From: Gammaproteobacteria bacterium | Lineage (GTDB): Bacteria; Pseudomonadota; Gammaproteobacteria; SZUA-229 | DNA length: 64,000 bases | Reading direction: 5' to 3' | Assembly: GCA_013041745.1 (NCBI GenBank) | Contig: JABDRN010000055.1 | Coordinates: 1-64,000 of the forward strand | Shown: positions 29,111 through 39,277 of the stretch, in pieces | Numbering within the stretch: the first letter of the stretch is position 1 | How the letters are laid out: the number at the start of each line of letters is the position of its first letter | Notes under the pieces: model-generated | The model's input: only the letters and a program-made list of their open reading frames with translations | What the model was told of the DNA's origin: nothing | The model's database searches: none | Program-made: the position numbers and the translations under genes

Positions 29111-30406
29111 ATGAGTGATAAACAGAAAGCAATGCTTGATGATGACCGGGATCATATCTGGCACCCTTACAGTTCGACAAATTCTAATGTACCTGTTTTT
29201 GCTGTCAGATCGGCCAAAGGTGTCCATCTGACCCTTGAGGATGGCAAGCAGCTGATCGACGGTATGTCGTCGTGGTGGTGCGCTATCCATGGCTATAATG
29301 TCCCCGAGTTAAACACTGCTATCGAACAGCAACTCGATGATATGGCACATGTCATGTTCGGTGGCCTGACCCATGCACCGGCGATCAAGCTGTGTAACAA
29401 ACTGATCGAGATCACTCCTGAAAAATTAGAGACCGTATTCCTGGCAGATTCGGGGTCGGTTTCCGTCGAGATCGCCATGAAGATGGCGATACAGTACTGG
29501 CAGGCCAGAAAACTGCCAAAAAAACAAAAATTTATCAGCCTGAAGAATGGCTATCATGGCGACACACTCGGTGCGATGTCAGTCTGTGACCCGGTTACCG
29601 GTATGCACACCCTGTTCTCGGAGGTGCTGGCAAAGAACTATTTTGCCCCCTCTCCCAAATGCAAGTTCGGTGACAGCTGCCAGCCACAGCATATCGAAGA
29701 GCTGAAGGAAATTTTAAGCACACATCATAAATCGATCGCAGCCTTGATCCTTGAACCCGTGGTACAGGGCGCAGGCGGTATGAAGTTTTATTCGCCTGAT
29801 TATCTGAAGCAGGCTAAAGCTCTATGTGAGCAGTATGATGTATTGCTTATCGCCGACGAGATCGCCACCGGTTTTGGACGCAGCGGTAAGCTATTTGCCT
29901 GTGAACATGCAGCCATCTCACCTGACATCATGTGTATAGGCAAATCTCTCACCGGTGGCTACATGACCATGGCTGCGACACTGTGTACGAGAGAAGTCAG
30001 TGACATGATAAGCAATAATCCGCCATACGCTTTTATGCATGGCCCGACCTTTATGGCCAACCCGCTCGCCTGTAGCGTCGCTTTAGAAAGCATCCATCTG
30101 TTACTGGCATCAGACTGGCAACAGAAGGTTCATAACATAGAGCAGCAGCTGAATGATGGACTGGCGCCGTGCAAGGCAATAGACGATGTCGCCGATGTCA
30201 GGGTACTGGGTGCGATCGGCGTGGTCGAATTAAAACAAGCTGTCAACATGTCGAAAATTCAACAGGCATTTGTCGACGCGGGGGTATGGATTCGCCCCTT
30301 CGGCAAGCTGGTGTACCTGATGCCGCCCTATATAATCGAGACCGCTGAAATAAACATATTATGTGACGCAGTCTTCTGCATACTTAACGATGGTAAACAC
30401 CTATAA
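29111..30406 (+). CDS. bioA: Adenosylmethionine-8-amino-7-oxononanoate aminotransferase
   Basis: This 431-aa PLP enzyme makes diaminopelargonate in biotin synthesis using SAM as amino donor. The signatures are HIWHPYSSTN, MSSWWCAIHGYN, the aspartate of LLIADEIATGFGRSG, and the PLP lysine in CIGKSLTGGYMTMA. Length is normal. It is not next to bioBFCD here. It is followed by mltF on the same strand. Confidence 0.96.
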   Translation: MSDKQKAMLDDDRDHIWHPYSSTNSNVPVFAVRSAKGVHLTLEDGKQLIDGMSSWWCAIHGYNVPELNTAIEQQLDDMAHVMFGGLTHAPAIKLCNKLIEITPEKLETVFLADSGSVSVEIAMKMAIQYWQARKLPKKQKFISLKNGYHGDTLGAMSVCDPVTGMHTLFSEVLAKNYFAPSPKCKFGDSCQPQHIEELKEILSTHHKSIAALILEPVVQGAGGMKFYSPDYLKQAKALCEQYDVLLIADEIATGFGRSGKLFACEHAAISPDIMCIGKSLTGGYMTMAATLCTREVSDMISNNPPYAFMHGPTFMANPLACSVALESIHLLLASDWQQKVHNIEQQLNDGLAPCKAIDDVADVRVLGAIGVVELKQAVNMSKIQQAFVDAGVWIRPFGKLVYLMPPYIIETAEINILCDAVFCILNDGKHL

Positions 30407-30456
30407 TCTGAGATAATCTTATTTAAAACTATTGCTCACTAACCAGGGTTACAACC

Positions 30457-31890
30457 ATCGAAGTTACAAGATCGCTATGCCGCCCGTTATTCCTCTCCCT
30501 TGCAGTTGTTGTTGCGTGCATAATTTTTGTCTTTAATTACCTGCCGAAACTCAGCAGTCAATCATTACTCGAACAGATCAAAAATGATGGCCAGCTGGTC
30601 GTCATCACTCGCAATAGTCCAACGACTTATTATGAAGATGCTGATGGACCAGCCGGCCTCGAATATGAGATGGCAAAGATGTTTGCAGATGAACTCGGTG
30701 TCGAACTAACACTGCTGGTGCCCGAATCACTTGGAGATCTACTTAAACAATTGTCTCAAAATGCGGTACATATCGCAGCTGCAGGACTGACCGTCACTGA
30801 AGAGCGTAAACAGTTATACCAGTTCGGTCCAACTTACCAGGAGATTACCGAACAGCTCGTGTACAATGTCAATAACAAGCGACCAAGAAAATTATCCAGA
30901 ATAGATGGCTCACTCGAAGTAGTTGCGAACTCCAGTCATGAAGAAAGACTGAAAGAGCTTAAGCAAGATGTCGAGAATCTCAACTGGAAATCTCACGATG
31001 ATCTTGAAAGTGCAGATCTGTTACAGATGGTGTCTGACAACCTCATCGAGTATACCATCGCTGATTCTAACGAGCTCTCACTAAACCAGCGTTTCCTGAT
31101 CAACCTGCGTGTTGCTTTTGATGTAAGCGAGCCCCAGAGACTGGCCTGGGCAATGCCGAAGACAGATGACAAGAGCCTGTTTCGAGAGGTTCAAAAGTTT
31201 TTCAAGAAAATTAGAGAGAATGGTGAGCTGACGCGCCTGATCGAACGTAATTATGGTCATGTCGATGATTTTGATTATGTTGGCACCAAGATATTCATGC
31301 GCCATATCGAAACAAGACTCCCCGCCTACCGGGCTTTCTTCGAAGAAGCTGCAGCCCAGTATGGACTGGACTGGCGGCTTATCGCAGCCATGGGCTACCA
31401 GGAGTCACACTGGGACCCGGATGCCGTTTCCCCGACCGGCGTACGTGGAATCATGATGCTAACCTTAAAAACAGCAAAAGACATGGGCATAAAAAACCGG
31501 CTTGACCCTGAATCAAGCATTAGCGGCGGTGCGAAATATTTCAAGCTGGCACTGGACAGGATCGATGAGGACATAACAGAGCCTGACAATGTCTGGATGG
31601 CGATGGCTGCATACAATGTCGGTTATTATCACTTACAGGATGCCAGGACTATCACACGGAAACTAAACAAGGACCCTGATCGATGGATCGATGTCAGAGA
31701 ATCACTGCCATTACTGGCAAAACCAAAATGGTATAAACAGACTCGCTATGGCTACGCCCGCGGCTGGGAGCCAGTCCGTTATGTCGAGAACATCCGCAGT
31801 TATTACGATATTCTAAAGTGGGTTGATGAGGGTGAAGTCGAGGTCACACCTGTTCCGGAAGAATTTTTAAAGATACCCAACAGCCTGTAA
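30457..31890 (+). CDS. mltF: Membrane-bound lytic murein transglycosylase F
   Basis: MltF cleaves peptidoglycan glycan strands at the outer membrane. The ORF track starts at 30670, but the frame carries clear homology further upstream: a hydrophobic signal (LFLSLAVVVACIIFVFNYLP) and LVVITRNSPTTYY of the solute-binding-like domain. Between the in-frame stop at 30424 and 30670 there is no ATG, GTG or TTG. I use ATC 30457 as a provisional start (477 aa). A frameshift near the out-of-frame ATG 30477 is the alternative. The C-terminal SLT domain has the catalytic Glu in YQESHWDPDAVSPTG. Confidence 0.85.
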   Translation: MEVTRSLCRPLFLSLAVVVACIIFVFNYLPKLSSQSLLEQIKNDGQLVVITRNSPTTYYEDADGPAGLEYEMAKMFADELGVELTLLVPESLGDLLKQLSQNAVHIAAAGLTVTEERKQLYQFGPTYQEITEQLVYNVNNKRPRKLSRIDGSLEVVANSSHEERLKELKQDVENLNWKSHDDLESADLLQMVSDNLIEYTIADSNELSLNQRFLINLRVAFDVSEPQRLAWAMPKTDDKSLFREVQKFFKKIRENGELTRLIERNYGHVDDFDYVGTKIFMRHIETRLPAYRAFFEEAAAQYGLDWRLIAAMGYQESHWDPDAVSPTGVRGIMMLTLKTAKDMGIKNRLDPESSISGGAKYFKLALDRIDEDITEPDNVWMAMAAYNVGYYHLQDARTITRKLNKDPDRWIDVRESLPLLAKPKWYKQTRYGYARGWEPVRYVENIRSYYDILKWVDEGEVEVTPVPEEFLKIPNSL

Positions 31891-31901
31891 CCAGGTTCCT
31901 A

Positions 31902-32723
31902 TCAGTTTTTCTGCCGATAAAAAACACCTGCGGGGTGATCAACACGTTCAAAACCATCACTGAATGGCAGCACGGCCTGGTTATGGCCGGTCAGGAAAAT
32001 ACCGCCTGGTTTTAACTGTTTAGAAAACTGTCTCAGTACTCCTGCTTTCACACCATTTGAAAAGTAAACCAGCACGTCTGGACAGATGATCAGGTCGAAC
32101 TTGCCTAAGGAATGAAAATCTTCCTTCAGATCACATTGGCTAAACCTGATATTTTGCCGGATCTTATCTTTGATGATGCCGCTATCCGCGTCGTCTCCAG
32201 CTGCGGTATATAGTTTCCTGTAGCCATCACCGAGACGAGACAACTGGTGACTGCTGTAGCTTGCTGATTCAGCCTGCTTGATGTCGTCATTTGAGCATTC
32301 AGTTGCAAGCAACTGGAAATTTTTGTTATCGTCTTTTCTATTTTCGTATTCTGCGATCTCCATGGCAACCGAATAAGCCTGCTGCCCCTGCCCGCATCCA
32401 ACAAACCAGATATCGGCGTTGTCAGGTAACTGATCGAAAACGTACTTTTGCAAGATATTGACAATCGAAGGATTCAATACCCAATCTGACTGGCGTTTGG
32501 AAATGGCCTCGAGTACAGATGACTTCACATTATCAGCATCCCCACCTTTCATGCTCTGTGCCAGTGCTGCTAGTGATTCCAGAGAATATCGAGCCAATAA
32601 CGGTTCAATCCTGTCTAGCAGACAGCTTCGCTGAGATTCAGGGACAACGACACCGAGTACATCCTGCAGTACTACCAGTAGGGACTCATAATCATCGATA
32701 TTGTATGGTGCAGCTGATGGCAT
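31902..32723 (-). CDS. CheR-type methyltransferase
   Basis: This 273-aa SAM-dependent methyltransferase resembles chemoreceptor methylase CheR. An N-terminal helical domain (about 1-80) precedes the SAM-binding fold with IWFVGCGQGQQAYSVAMEIA, then FDLIICPDVLVYFSNGVKAG and LKPGGIFLTGHN. The usual CheR glycine motif is altered (GCGQGQQ instead of STGEE). No chemotaxis gene is nearby, so the substrate is uncertain. It converges with mltF. Confidence 0.82.
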   Translation of the reverse strand: MPSAAPYNIDDYESLLVVLQDVLGVVVPESQRSCLLDRIEPLLARYSLESLAALAQSMKGGDADNVKSSVLEAISKRQSDWVLNPSIVNILQKYVFDQLPDNADIWFVGCGQGQQAYSVAMEIAEYENRKDDNKNFQLLATECSNDDIKQAESASYSSHQLSRLGDGYRKLYTAAGDDADSGIIKDKIRQNIRFSQCDLKEDFHSLGKFDLIICPDVLVYFSNGVKAGVLRQFSKQLKPGGIFLTGHNQAVLPFSDGFERVDHPAGVFYRQKN

Positions 32724-32818
32724 ATCTTGACCTTCAAAAAGAATATTAAAAAACTACCATTCAAGCATAGAAGGAAAATGCCGAAGTTCAACAGTCAGGC
32801 CCTTTTCACGACTAAAAT

Positions 32819-33583
32819 CTAGGAAAAACCTGTCCCAGAGAAGTCTTTATTGACCGGTCTGAACAATTCTCTACTTTTCAGTTTCTTGTTACCCAGGTGA
32901 AAGTTGATAACAAAACGCATCAAGCGCTTTATTTCCCGCAAATGCTCGGTATTGGCAGACAGTTCCCGATAGTTTTCAGCGGCTAATGCCTGAAGACAGC
33001 GACCAGACAACCGCGGCATCGAGACATTTTCAGAGCGTGTAGCCGCATCAGTACAGAGGACGGGGCCATGCTCGAGATGGTAGTAATAATACGCCTCAGC
33101 GATAATAGGCTTTCCGCTATCGGCCTCTTCCAGCAGATTCAGACCGAAGCCCAGTAACTCAAGCAGTTTGATCTCGAATTGTCGTAGCGTAATCTCCAGT
33201 TCCTTATCATTTTCGAGCGCATAAAGACAGTGATGATAATGCTCAAAAACTGTTTCATGGACATCATCACGATGCAGCAGATACATCATTAACTCGTTGA
33301 TATACATAGCTGAAAGAAGAGATTTACTCTGTAGCGAAGGTGCTTTCAGGTCTGCTCGTTCAACACTTTTCAGATAAGGCAAATCGCCTTTACCCTGCCA
33401 GCTTATCAGCAGCGGCGTAAACGGCAGTAGGTTACCCGCAATTTTTGACTTTGCCCCACGAGTGCCTCTGGCCATCAACGCCAGACGCCCGTAATCCCTG
33501 GTCAATACTTCCAGGATACTACTGGTCTCACGGTAGGCACGTTTGTGCAGGATGTACGCAATCTGCGTGTTAACGACATTCAT
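32819..33583 (-). CDS. recO: DNA repair protein RecO
   Basis: This 254-aa recombination mediator has an N-terminal OB fold (IAYILHKRAYRETSSILEVL, GRLALMARGTRGAKS) and a helical C-terminal domain. It works with RecR, encoded in this window at 15.8 kb. The zinc cysteines seen in some RecO proteins are absent. It is last in the rnc-era-recO cluster, separated from era by a heptamer repeat. Confidence 0.95.
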   Translation of the reverse strand: MNVVNTQIAYILHKRAYRETSSILEVLTRDYGRLALMARGTRGAKSKIAGNLLPFTPLLISWQGKGDLPYLKSVERADLKAPSLQSKSLLSAMYINELMMYLLHRDDVHETVFEHYHHCLYALENDKELEITLRQFEIKLLELLGFGLNLLEEADSGKPIIAEAYYYYHLEHGPVLCTDAATRSENVSMPRLSGRCLQALAAENYRELSANTEHLREIKRLMRFVINFHLGNKKLKSRELFRPVNKDFSGTGFS

Positions 33584-33590
33584 TTATGAC

Positions 33591-33690
33591 AGTGAATAGT
33601 GAATAGTGAATAGTGAATTTTAAATCTAGCAACAAATTAAATCATCGGATTATTTGCTGTGTTTTTAACTATTCACTATTAGTTATTCAC
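33591..33690. repeat. Heptamer repeat with inverted partner (AGTGAAT type)
   Basis: AGTGAAT is repeated four times in tandem at 33591-33618. An inverted counterpart (ACTATTCACTATTAGTTATT) lies at 33668-33690, so the whole can form a long hairpin. It fills the era-recO gap. Confidence 0.8.
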
Positions 33691-33693
33691 CGC

Positions 33694-34593
33694 TTATTCG
33701 CTGTAGCCGAGTCCGCGCAATGCCCGCTCATCATTCGACCAGCCTTCTCGAACTTTCACCCACAGGTTCAGATACACCTTGGTATCGACCATCTTGCTGA
33801 TATCGACACGGGCGGCAGTCCCGATACTTTTTAGTCTTGCACCTTTTTTGCCGATAATGATGGCTTTCTGACCTGCGCTCTCCACATAGATAGTGGCATG
33901 TATCCTTACCAGGTCATCTTCTTCAATATACTTGTCGATATCCACGGTCGAGGTATAGGGTAGTTCCTGTCCCAGTTCACGGATCAGTTTTTCACGGATG
34001 ATCTCGGACGCCAAAAACCGCATACTTCTGTCGGTGACCTGGTCATCGGGATAAAAATGGGCATTTTCAGGAAGCAGTGTCGATATCTTCTCTTCGAGCA
34101 CGTCTACATTCATGCCATTCATTGCCGATATCGGTATGATTTCAGTAAAGTCATAATGTGATGCAAGATCACCGATCAGTGGTAATAACTCTTCTTTACT
34201 CGCCAGCTTGTCTACTTTATTGACGGCCAGTACCACCGGACAGTTCACCGAGACTAACTTCTCGATTATCGCCTGATCTTCCTCGGTCCACTTCTTAACC
34301 TGTACGACAAAAATAATTATATCCACATCATTCAATACTGATGTCGCGGCCCGGTTCATATACTTGTTGATGGCAGTACCTCGACGCTGATGAATGCCCG
34401 GCGTATCAACATAGATCACCTGGGTTTCATCTGTGGTTTTTACACCGAGGATCTGGTGGCGTGTCGTTTGCGGCTTACGAGATGTGATGCTGAGCTTCAT
34501 GCCGAGGATATTATTGAGTAACGTTGACTTACCGACATTTGGCCGGCCGACGATCGCGACATAGCCACAGCGCTGTTTCATTTTCTCATTCAC
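33694..34593 (-). CDS. era: GTPase Era
   Basis: This is the 299-aa GTPase for 16S rRNA maturation and 30S assembly. G1 is GRPNVGKSTLLN, G3 is DTPGIH, G4 is NKVDK, and a C-terminal KH domain carries IIGKKGARLKSIGTAARVD. It overlaps the end of rnc by four bases, the usual coupling. Confidence 0.98.
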   Translation of the reverse strand: MNEKMKQRCGYVAIVGRPNVGKSTLLNNILGMKLSITSRKPQTTRHQILGVKTTDETQVIYVDTPGIHQRRGTAINKYMNRAATSVLNDVDIIIFVVQVKKWTEEDQAIIEKLVSVNCPVVLAVNKVDKLASKEELLPLIGDLASHYDFTEIIPISAMNGMNVDVLEEKISTLLPENAHFYPDDQVTDRSMRFLASEIIREKLIRELGQELPYTSTVDIDKYIEEDDLVRIHATIYVESAGQKAIIIGKKGARLKSIGTAARVDISKMVDTKVYLNLWVKVREGWSNDERALRGLGYSE

Positions 34594-35303
34594 TTTGACT
34601 TGTCCTCAAAGCGTTGCATCACTTCGATAATTGCTTTTTTTGCCGCTATCTGCTCTGCTTTACGACGGCTTTTACCCTCACCTGTCACCTCGATCTTCAT
34701 CTCATCGATATTGCATTTGACATGAAACACCTGAGCATGTGCTTGACCAGTAATGTTTGTTACCTGGTAGCCCGGTAAAGGAAAGTGGCGAGACTGCAAT
34801 AGTTCCTGTAATTGCGTCTTGGAATCTTTCAGGCTCTGCAGATCCGTCGAAGATGCCAGCCGGTCTGCATAAAGACGGATTATAAGCGCACGGCACTGTT
34901 CAAAACCACCGTCACAATATACAGCTCCGAGGATACTCTCTACCGCGTCAGCAAGTATAGAAGGTCGACGAAAGCCACCGCTCTTCAGTTCCCCCGAACC
35001 CAGTTTGATAACGTCACCGAGCTGAAGATGTCTGGCGATGTCAGCAAGTGAATCTTTATTGACCAGGTTTGCACGCAGCCTGCTCAGATCTCCTTCCTGG
35101 ACATCGGGATACAATTTGAAAAGCTCATGGGCGATAACAAAATTCAAGATACCGTCACCCAGAAATTCGAGCCGCTCATTGTTTTTAGACGCATAACTAC
35201 GATGCGTTAACGCTTCATCGAGAAGAGAAAGGTCGTTAAATGAATATTTGAGTTTTTTTAATAATGCAGCTATGGCATTTGACTGTACCATAGGGTTATT
35301 CAA
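34590..35303 (-). CDS. rnc: Ribonuclease III
   Basis: This 237-aa double-strand-specific endoribonuclease processes rRNA and mRNA. The signature ERLEFLGDGILNFVIAHELF includes the catalytic acidic residues, and a second acidic cluster is in ILADAVESILGAVY. The C-terminal dsRNA-binding domain spans about 157-230. It is coupled to era by a 4-base overlap and follows the DUF4845 gene. Confidence 0.97.
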   Translation of the reverse strand: MNNPMVQSNAIAALLKKLKYSFNDLSLLDEALTHRSYASKNNERLEFLGDGILNFVIAHELFKLYPDVQEGDLSRLRANLVNKDSLADIARHLQLGDVIKLGSGELKSGGFRRPSILADAVESILGAVYCDGGFEQCRALIIRLYADRLASSTDLQSLKDSKTQLQELLQSRHFPLPGYQVTNITGQAHAQVFHVKCNIDEMKIEVTGEGKSRRKAEQIAAKKAIIEVMQRFEDKSK

Positions 35304-35332
35304 AACTAAATGTCACGGCTAGAGCTTCGCTA

Positions 35333-35737
35333 CTATCTGGTTGGGATTCGAGCTTCGTGTTTAAAGCTGACGATATACTCAAGGTTTCCTATCAATTTCC
35401 CACGTGGCTCATATTCGATGGTCACTATATTTTCACCACGACCTTTTTTCACCTGTATGTGTTCCGGTTCTATAGAATAGATGCTGTTGATGCTCAAACG
35501 CTTTGCTACCAGTCCTTTAAGCTGTTTTGTACTGGTATCTTGTGCCGTAATATCAGTAGGCAGCCCTTCCATGATCTTTTTTACACTGGAATCGGTCATA
35601 TACACCGGGATAACGTTCATTGCTATGACGCCCTGGAATAATAAAAAGACGATAACAATCAACCAGCTGATCATGGTGAGGCCACGTTGGCCAGACACAG
35701 TCTTATCGATGGATTTTATTGTTGTTCTGTCAATCAT
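35333..35737 (-). CDS. DUF4845 single-pass membrane protein
   Basis: This 134-aa protein has one membrane segment near residues 22-44 (MISWLIVIVFLLFQGVIAMN) and a short soluble domain containing VYMTDSSVKKIMEGL. It matches the DUF4845 proteins commonly found between lepB and rnc in gammaproteobacteria. The N-terminal start (GLTMISWLIV) resembles a prepilin-like leader but lacks an obvious GFTLIE motif. Function unknown. Confidence 0.88.
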   Translation of the reverse strand: MIDRTTIKSIDKTVSGQRGLTMISWLIVIVFLLFQGVIAMNVIPVYMTDSSVKKIMEGLPTDITAQDTSTKQLKGLVAKRLSINSIYSIEPEHIQVKKGRGENIVTIEYEPRGKLIGNLEYIVSFKHEARIPTR

Positions 35738-35763
35738 GCGTTTACCCCTTTTACTCTCGAAGT

Positions 35764-36564
35764 TTACTTAATTATGGTACCAATACGGTTAAGATGCCAC
35801 TCATCACTGTAATGCATCCAGATCATGAACGCCTTGCCTAACAGGTTACTTTCCGGCACCGGACCCCAGACGCGACTGTCATTACTGTTATCTCGATTAT
35901 CTCCCATAACGAAATACATGCCTTCCGGTACGATATATTCGCCCTGGAGATTATTTGGTTTGGCTGGCAATAACAACATGGAATGCTCGGTCTCATTTAA
36001 CTTTTCAGAATACTCATTGGCAAACGTTTGCCCCGGACCTTTGTATTGGCCGACAAAGTTACGTTCCACAGGCTTACCATTAACATATAACACCTTGTTG
36101 TAATAAGCGATGTGATCACCGGGCAAGCCTATGACGCGCTTGATGTAATCCAGGTTTGGATCACGTGGATAGCGGAAGACGACGATATCTCCACGTTCAG
36201 GCGGGTCCAGGTCGATTATTTTTTTATTGATAATCGGCAGTTTTATACCATACGCAAACTTATTTACCAGGATGAAATCACCGATATAGAGAGACGGCAA
36301 CATCGAACCCGATGGGATCCTGAATGGTTCTACGATAAAGCCACGTAATAAAAAAACGACGAGTAAGACTGGGAAAAAGGATTTGGAATACTCTACGATG
36401 ACAGGCTCACTACCCTTCCTGCTGATCTCGACACCCTGGTGGATCTGTGACGAAGCCTGTATCACCTGATTACGTTTTGGCGCAAGGATCCATATATCGA
36501 TCAACCAGACAACACCGGTAAAAACGACCGCAATAAATAAATAAAAAGAAAAATCTAAAATCAT
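35764..36564 (-). CDS. lepB: Signal peptidase I
   Basis: This 266-aa inner-membrane protease removes signal peptides. Two N-terminal membrane segments are followed by box B with the catalytic serine (FRIPSGSMLPSLYIGDF), box D with the catalytic lysine (YIKRVIGLPGDHIAYY) and box E (VMGDNRDNSNDSRVWG). It is in the conserved lepA-lepB order, 60 bases after lepA. Confidence 0.97.
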   Translation of the reverse strand: MILDFSFYLFIAVVFTGVVWLIDIWILAPKRNQVIQASSQIHQGVEISRKGSEPVIVEYSKSFFPVLLVVFLLRGFIVEPFRIPSGSMLPSLYIGDFILVNKFAYGIKLPIINKKIIDLDPPERGDIVVFRYPRDPNLDYIKRVIGLPGDHIAYYNKVLYVNGKPVERNFVGQYKGPGQTFANEYSEKLNETEHSMLLLPAKPNNLQGEYIVPEGMYFVMGDNRDNSNDSRVWGPVPESNLLGKAFMIWMHYSDEWHLNRIGTIIK

Positions 36565-36624
36565 TACTCGTACACTATAAAAATTCTTGTTAGAAGTTTA
36601 GGCTGTAATTGCTAATTATCTACC

Positions 36625-38415
36625 CTAGTTGCCCACTTTCAGTACTGCCATGAATGCTTCCTGCGGAATCTCCACCTTGCCGAACTGCTTCATGCGCTTC
36701 TTACCTTTCTTCTGTTTTTCCAGCAATTTACGCTTTCGCGAAACATCACCACCATAACACTTTGCCGTAACATTCTTGCGCAGCGCTTTTACAGTACTGC
36801 GCGCGATGATATTCCTTCCGATGGCAGCCTGAATCGCTATATCGAACATCTGCCGGGGGATCAGTTCACGCATCTTCTCTACGACTTCACGACCGCGCCT
36901 GGTACTGGCATCACGATGTGCGATTATTGAAAGCGCGTCGACTCGTTCACCATTGATCAGGATATCTATCTTCACCAGGTCAGCAGCCTGAAAACGGTCA
37001 AACTCATAATCGAAAGAGGCATAACCACGGCTGACAGATTTCAAACGGTCAAAGAAATCCAGCACTACTTCGCTCAGTGGCATCTCGTAATTCAGCGACA
37101 CCTGGCTACCCATATACTGCATGTTCAATTGTACACCACGTTTTTCTATACACAGCGTGATGACATTACCGACATAGTCCTGTGGCACCAGGATATTGGT
37201 CTTGATGATGGGCTCACGCAGCTCCTCGATGAAATTCACTTCCGGCAGATCTACCGGGTTATGGATCTCGTAGACCTCACCCTTGGTATCCAGGACTTCG
37301 TAAACAACTGTTGGTGCTGTCGTTATCAGGTTCAGATCATACTCACGCTCAAGGCGTTCCTGGATGATCTCCATGTGCAGCATGCCGAGAAAGCCGATAC
37401 GGAAGCCGAGGCCCAGAGCCGTGGAATTTTCCGGCTCAAACTGCAACGAAGCGTCGTTCAAGGTCAGCTTCTCGAGTGAATCACGAAAATCATTATAGTC
37501 ATCAGAACTCACCGGGAACATGCCGGCAAAGACTCGAGGTTGCACTTCCTTGAACCCTTCTAAAGCCTCAGTCGAGGGATTATCCGTCATGGTGATGGTA
37601 TCACCCACCTTGGCAGAATCGATCTCTTTCAGACTTGCGATGATATAGCCTGCCTGGCCAGCTGACAGTACCTCACGGTCCTCCCGCTTCGGTGTGAATA
37701 CCCCGACTTTATCGACCAGGTAACTTCGTTGTGTCGACATCACGGTCATCTTTTTACGTGGCGATATCTGGCCCTGCATGACGCGCACCAGGATGATGAC
37801 TCCGACATAGGGATCAAACCAGGAATCGATGATCAGCGCCTGCAGCGATGCATCAGGATCACCTTGCGGTGGCGGTACTTCGGCGACGATCTGTTCGAGC
37901 AGCTCATGGATACCTTCACCAGTTTTTGCACTGACACGCAAGGCGTTACTGGCGTCGATACCGATAACCTCTTCGATCTCTTCACTGACGCGTTCAGGGT
38001 CAGCTGCCGGCAGGTCGATCTTGTTCAGCACCGGGATGACTTCCAGCCCCTGCTCTATCGCGGTATAACAATTAGCCACGCTCTGGGCTTCGACGCCCTG
38101 TGAGGCATCAACGATCAGCAATGCACCCTCACAGGCAGCCAGAGAACGGGAGACTTCATATGAGAAATCGACATGACCCGGCGTATCGATAAAGTTTAAC
38201 TGGTATATCTCGCCGTCATCCGCCTTGTAATTGAGGGTTACACTCTGAGCTTTGATGGTGATGCCACGTTCGCGCTCCAGGTCCATCGAGTCGAGCACCT
38301 GCGCTGACATCTCTCTATCGCTTAAACCTTCACAAGACTGGATCAGGCGATCAGCCAGTGTCGATTTACCATGATCGATATGTGCGATGATAGAAAAATT
38401 TCGAATGTTTTTCAT
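36625..38415 (-). CDS. lepA: Elongation factor 4 (LepA)
   Basis: This is the 596-aa ribosomal GTPase related to EF-G. G1 is [14 protein letters not shown], the switch is [11 protein letters not shown]3 DTPGHVDF and G4 NKIDLP. The C-terminal LepA-specific domain has [20 protein letters not shown]. The start matches the family ([18 protein letters not shown]). Length equals that of other LepA proteins. Confidence 0.98.
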   Translation of the reverse strand: MKNIRNFSIIAHIDHGKSTLADRLIQSCEGLSDREMSAQVLDSMDLERERGITIKAQSVTLNYKADDGEIYQLNFIDTPGHVDFSYEVSRSLAACEGALLIVDASQGVEAQSVANCYTAIEQGLEVIPVLNKIDLPAADPERVSEEIEEVIGIDASNALRVSAKTGEGIHELLEQIVAEVPPPQGDPDASLQALIIDSWFDPYVGVIILVRVMQGQISPRKKMTVMSTQRSYLVDKVGVFTPKREDREVLSAGQAGYIIASLKEIDSAKVGDTITMTDNPSTEALEGFKEVQPRVFAGMFPVSSDDYNDFRDSLEKLTLNDASLQFEPENSTALGLGFRIGFLGMLHMEIIQERLEREYDLNLITTAPTVVYEVLDTKGEVYEIHNPVDLPEVNFIEELREPIIKTNILVPQDYVGNVITLCIEKRGVQLNMQYMGSQVSLNYEMPLSEVVLDFFDRLKSVSRGYASFDYEFDRFQAADLVKIDILINGERVDALSIIAHRDASTRRGREVVEKMRELIPRQMFDIAIQAAIGRNIIARSTVKALRKNVTAKCYGGDVSRKRKLLEKQKKGKKRMKQFGKVEIPQEAFMAVLKVGN

Positions 38416-38440
38416 TGCTTATATTTTTAGAATGAGCTAC

Positions 38441-38692
38441 TCAATTATTATCTTTAATGGTGTCACGCAAAGTATCCGCATCAAGAAAATAGTTGCAGAC
38501 AATCTTATCGTGTAAGGTCAGCACCGGCACTTTGTCAGCATACAACTCCTGTAATGCTGTCTGGTTATCTATATATTGACGCTGCACCGATATATTATAT
38601 TTCTCGATAAATGGCCCCAACTCTTCTTCCATCGCTTCACAGAGTGGACAGTCACTACGAGAATAAAGTATGAATTTCAACAGTAGACCCAA
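38441..38692 (-). CDS. Glutaredoxin-like (DUF836) protein
   Basis: This 83-aa thioredoxin-fold protein has an N-terminal CxxC (FILYSRSDCPLCEAMEEEL) and the cis-proline loop (DKVPVLTLHDK). It sits between rseC and lepA, where such small redox proteins are often found. The redox partner is unknown. Confidence 0.88.
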   Translation of the reverse strand: MGLLLKFILYSRSDCPLCEAMEEELGPFIEKYNISVQRQYIDNQTALQELYADKVPVLTLHDKIVCNYFLDADTLRDTIKDNN

Positions 38693-38733
38693 AAAATTGG
38701 TGTAATATCCGGCTTATCGTGTTCCTGTCAGAC

Positions 38734-38757
38734 AGAAAAAAACCGGCAAAGCCGGTG
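38734..38757 (-). terminator. Terminator after rseC
   Basis: On the minus strand ACCGGCTTTGCCGGT is followed by TTTTTTTCTG. It lies 36 bases after the rseC stop and probably ends the rpoE-rseABC transcript before the glutaredoxin gene. Confidence 0.8.
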
Positions 38758-38792
38758 TATCAAACAAACAACCTTTTTCTGCTAGACGATTA

Positions 38793-39260
38793 TCAGGGCT
38801 GGAGTTTACCATGTTCAACGATTTTTCTCAGCACTACCGGCCGAAACCTGTGCACATTATGCCGTCGTTGAAAATACCATCTGGACAGCAGTGAGCCTGA
38901 GACCAGCCCGGCGATGCCTGAAGCGGCAACCAGGAGATCCCTCTTGTCTGCCAGTATATCCAGCATATGATCTGAAACCACGGCAAAAACCAGCATTCCC
39001 ATGATTGGGATGATGTACATCATCAGCGAACCTCTGAGCAGCGCCTGTTCTGAGATACCGACGATCACTGTATCGCCCACTTCGGCCTCGACGCTATTAT
39101 CAGCCTGAAAACGGGTGAACTTTCGACCGACGACCTTTGACAGTACTGATGTACCGCAGCCCTTCCTTGCCGAGCAGCTGCCACATGAAGACTTTGTCTG
39201 CGCCTGCAGCAACAGTTGATCTCCACTGATCTCGACGACCTGTGCCTGTTCTTCTATCAT
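38793..39260 (-). CDS. rseC: RseC/MucC-family membrane protein
   Basis: This 155-aa protein has an N-terminal cytoplasmic cysteine cluster (SSCGSCSARKGCG) and two membrane segments (about 75-95 and 104-124). RseC-family proteins tune sigma-E and contribute to SoxR reduction in E. coli. It is fourth in rpoE-rseA-rseB-rseC, 17 bases after rseB. Confidence 0.93.
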   Translation of the reverse strand: MIEEQAQVVEISGDQLLLQAQTKSSCGSCSARKGCGTSVLSKVVGRKFTRFQADNSVEAEVGDTVIVGISEQALLRGSLMMYIIPIMGMLVFAVVSDHMLDILADKRDLLVAASGIAGLVSGSLLSRWYFQRRHNVHRFRPVVLRKIVEHGKLQP

Positions 39261-39277
39261 AGGGGTATTATAAGGTT

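Noticed and set aside
30527-30709. 60-aa ORF upstream of the mltF track start
   Set aside because: It is in a different frame from the conserved MltF N-terminus, which occupies the same DNA.
33591-33618. Tandem AGTGAAT units as a CRISPR array
   Set aside because: Units are 7 bp with no spacers; nothing in the window resembles a CRISPR array or cas gene.
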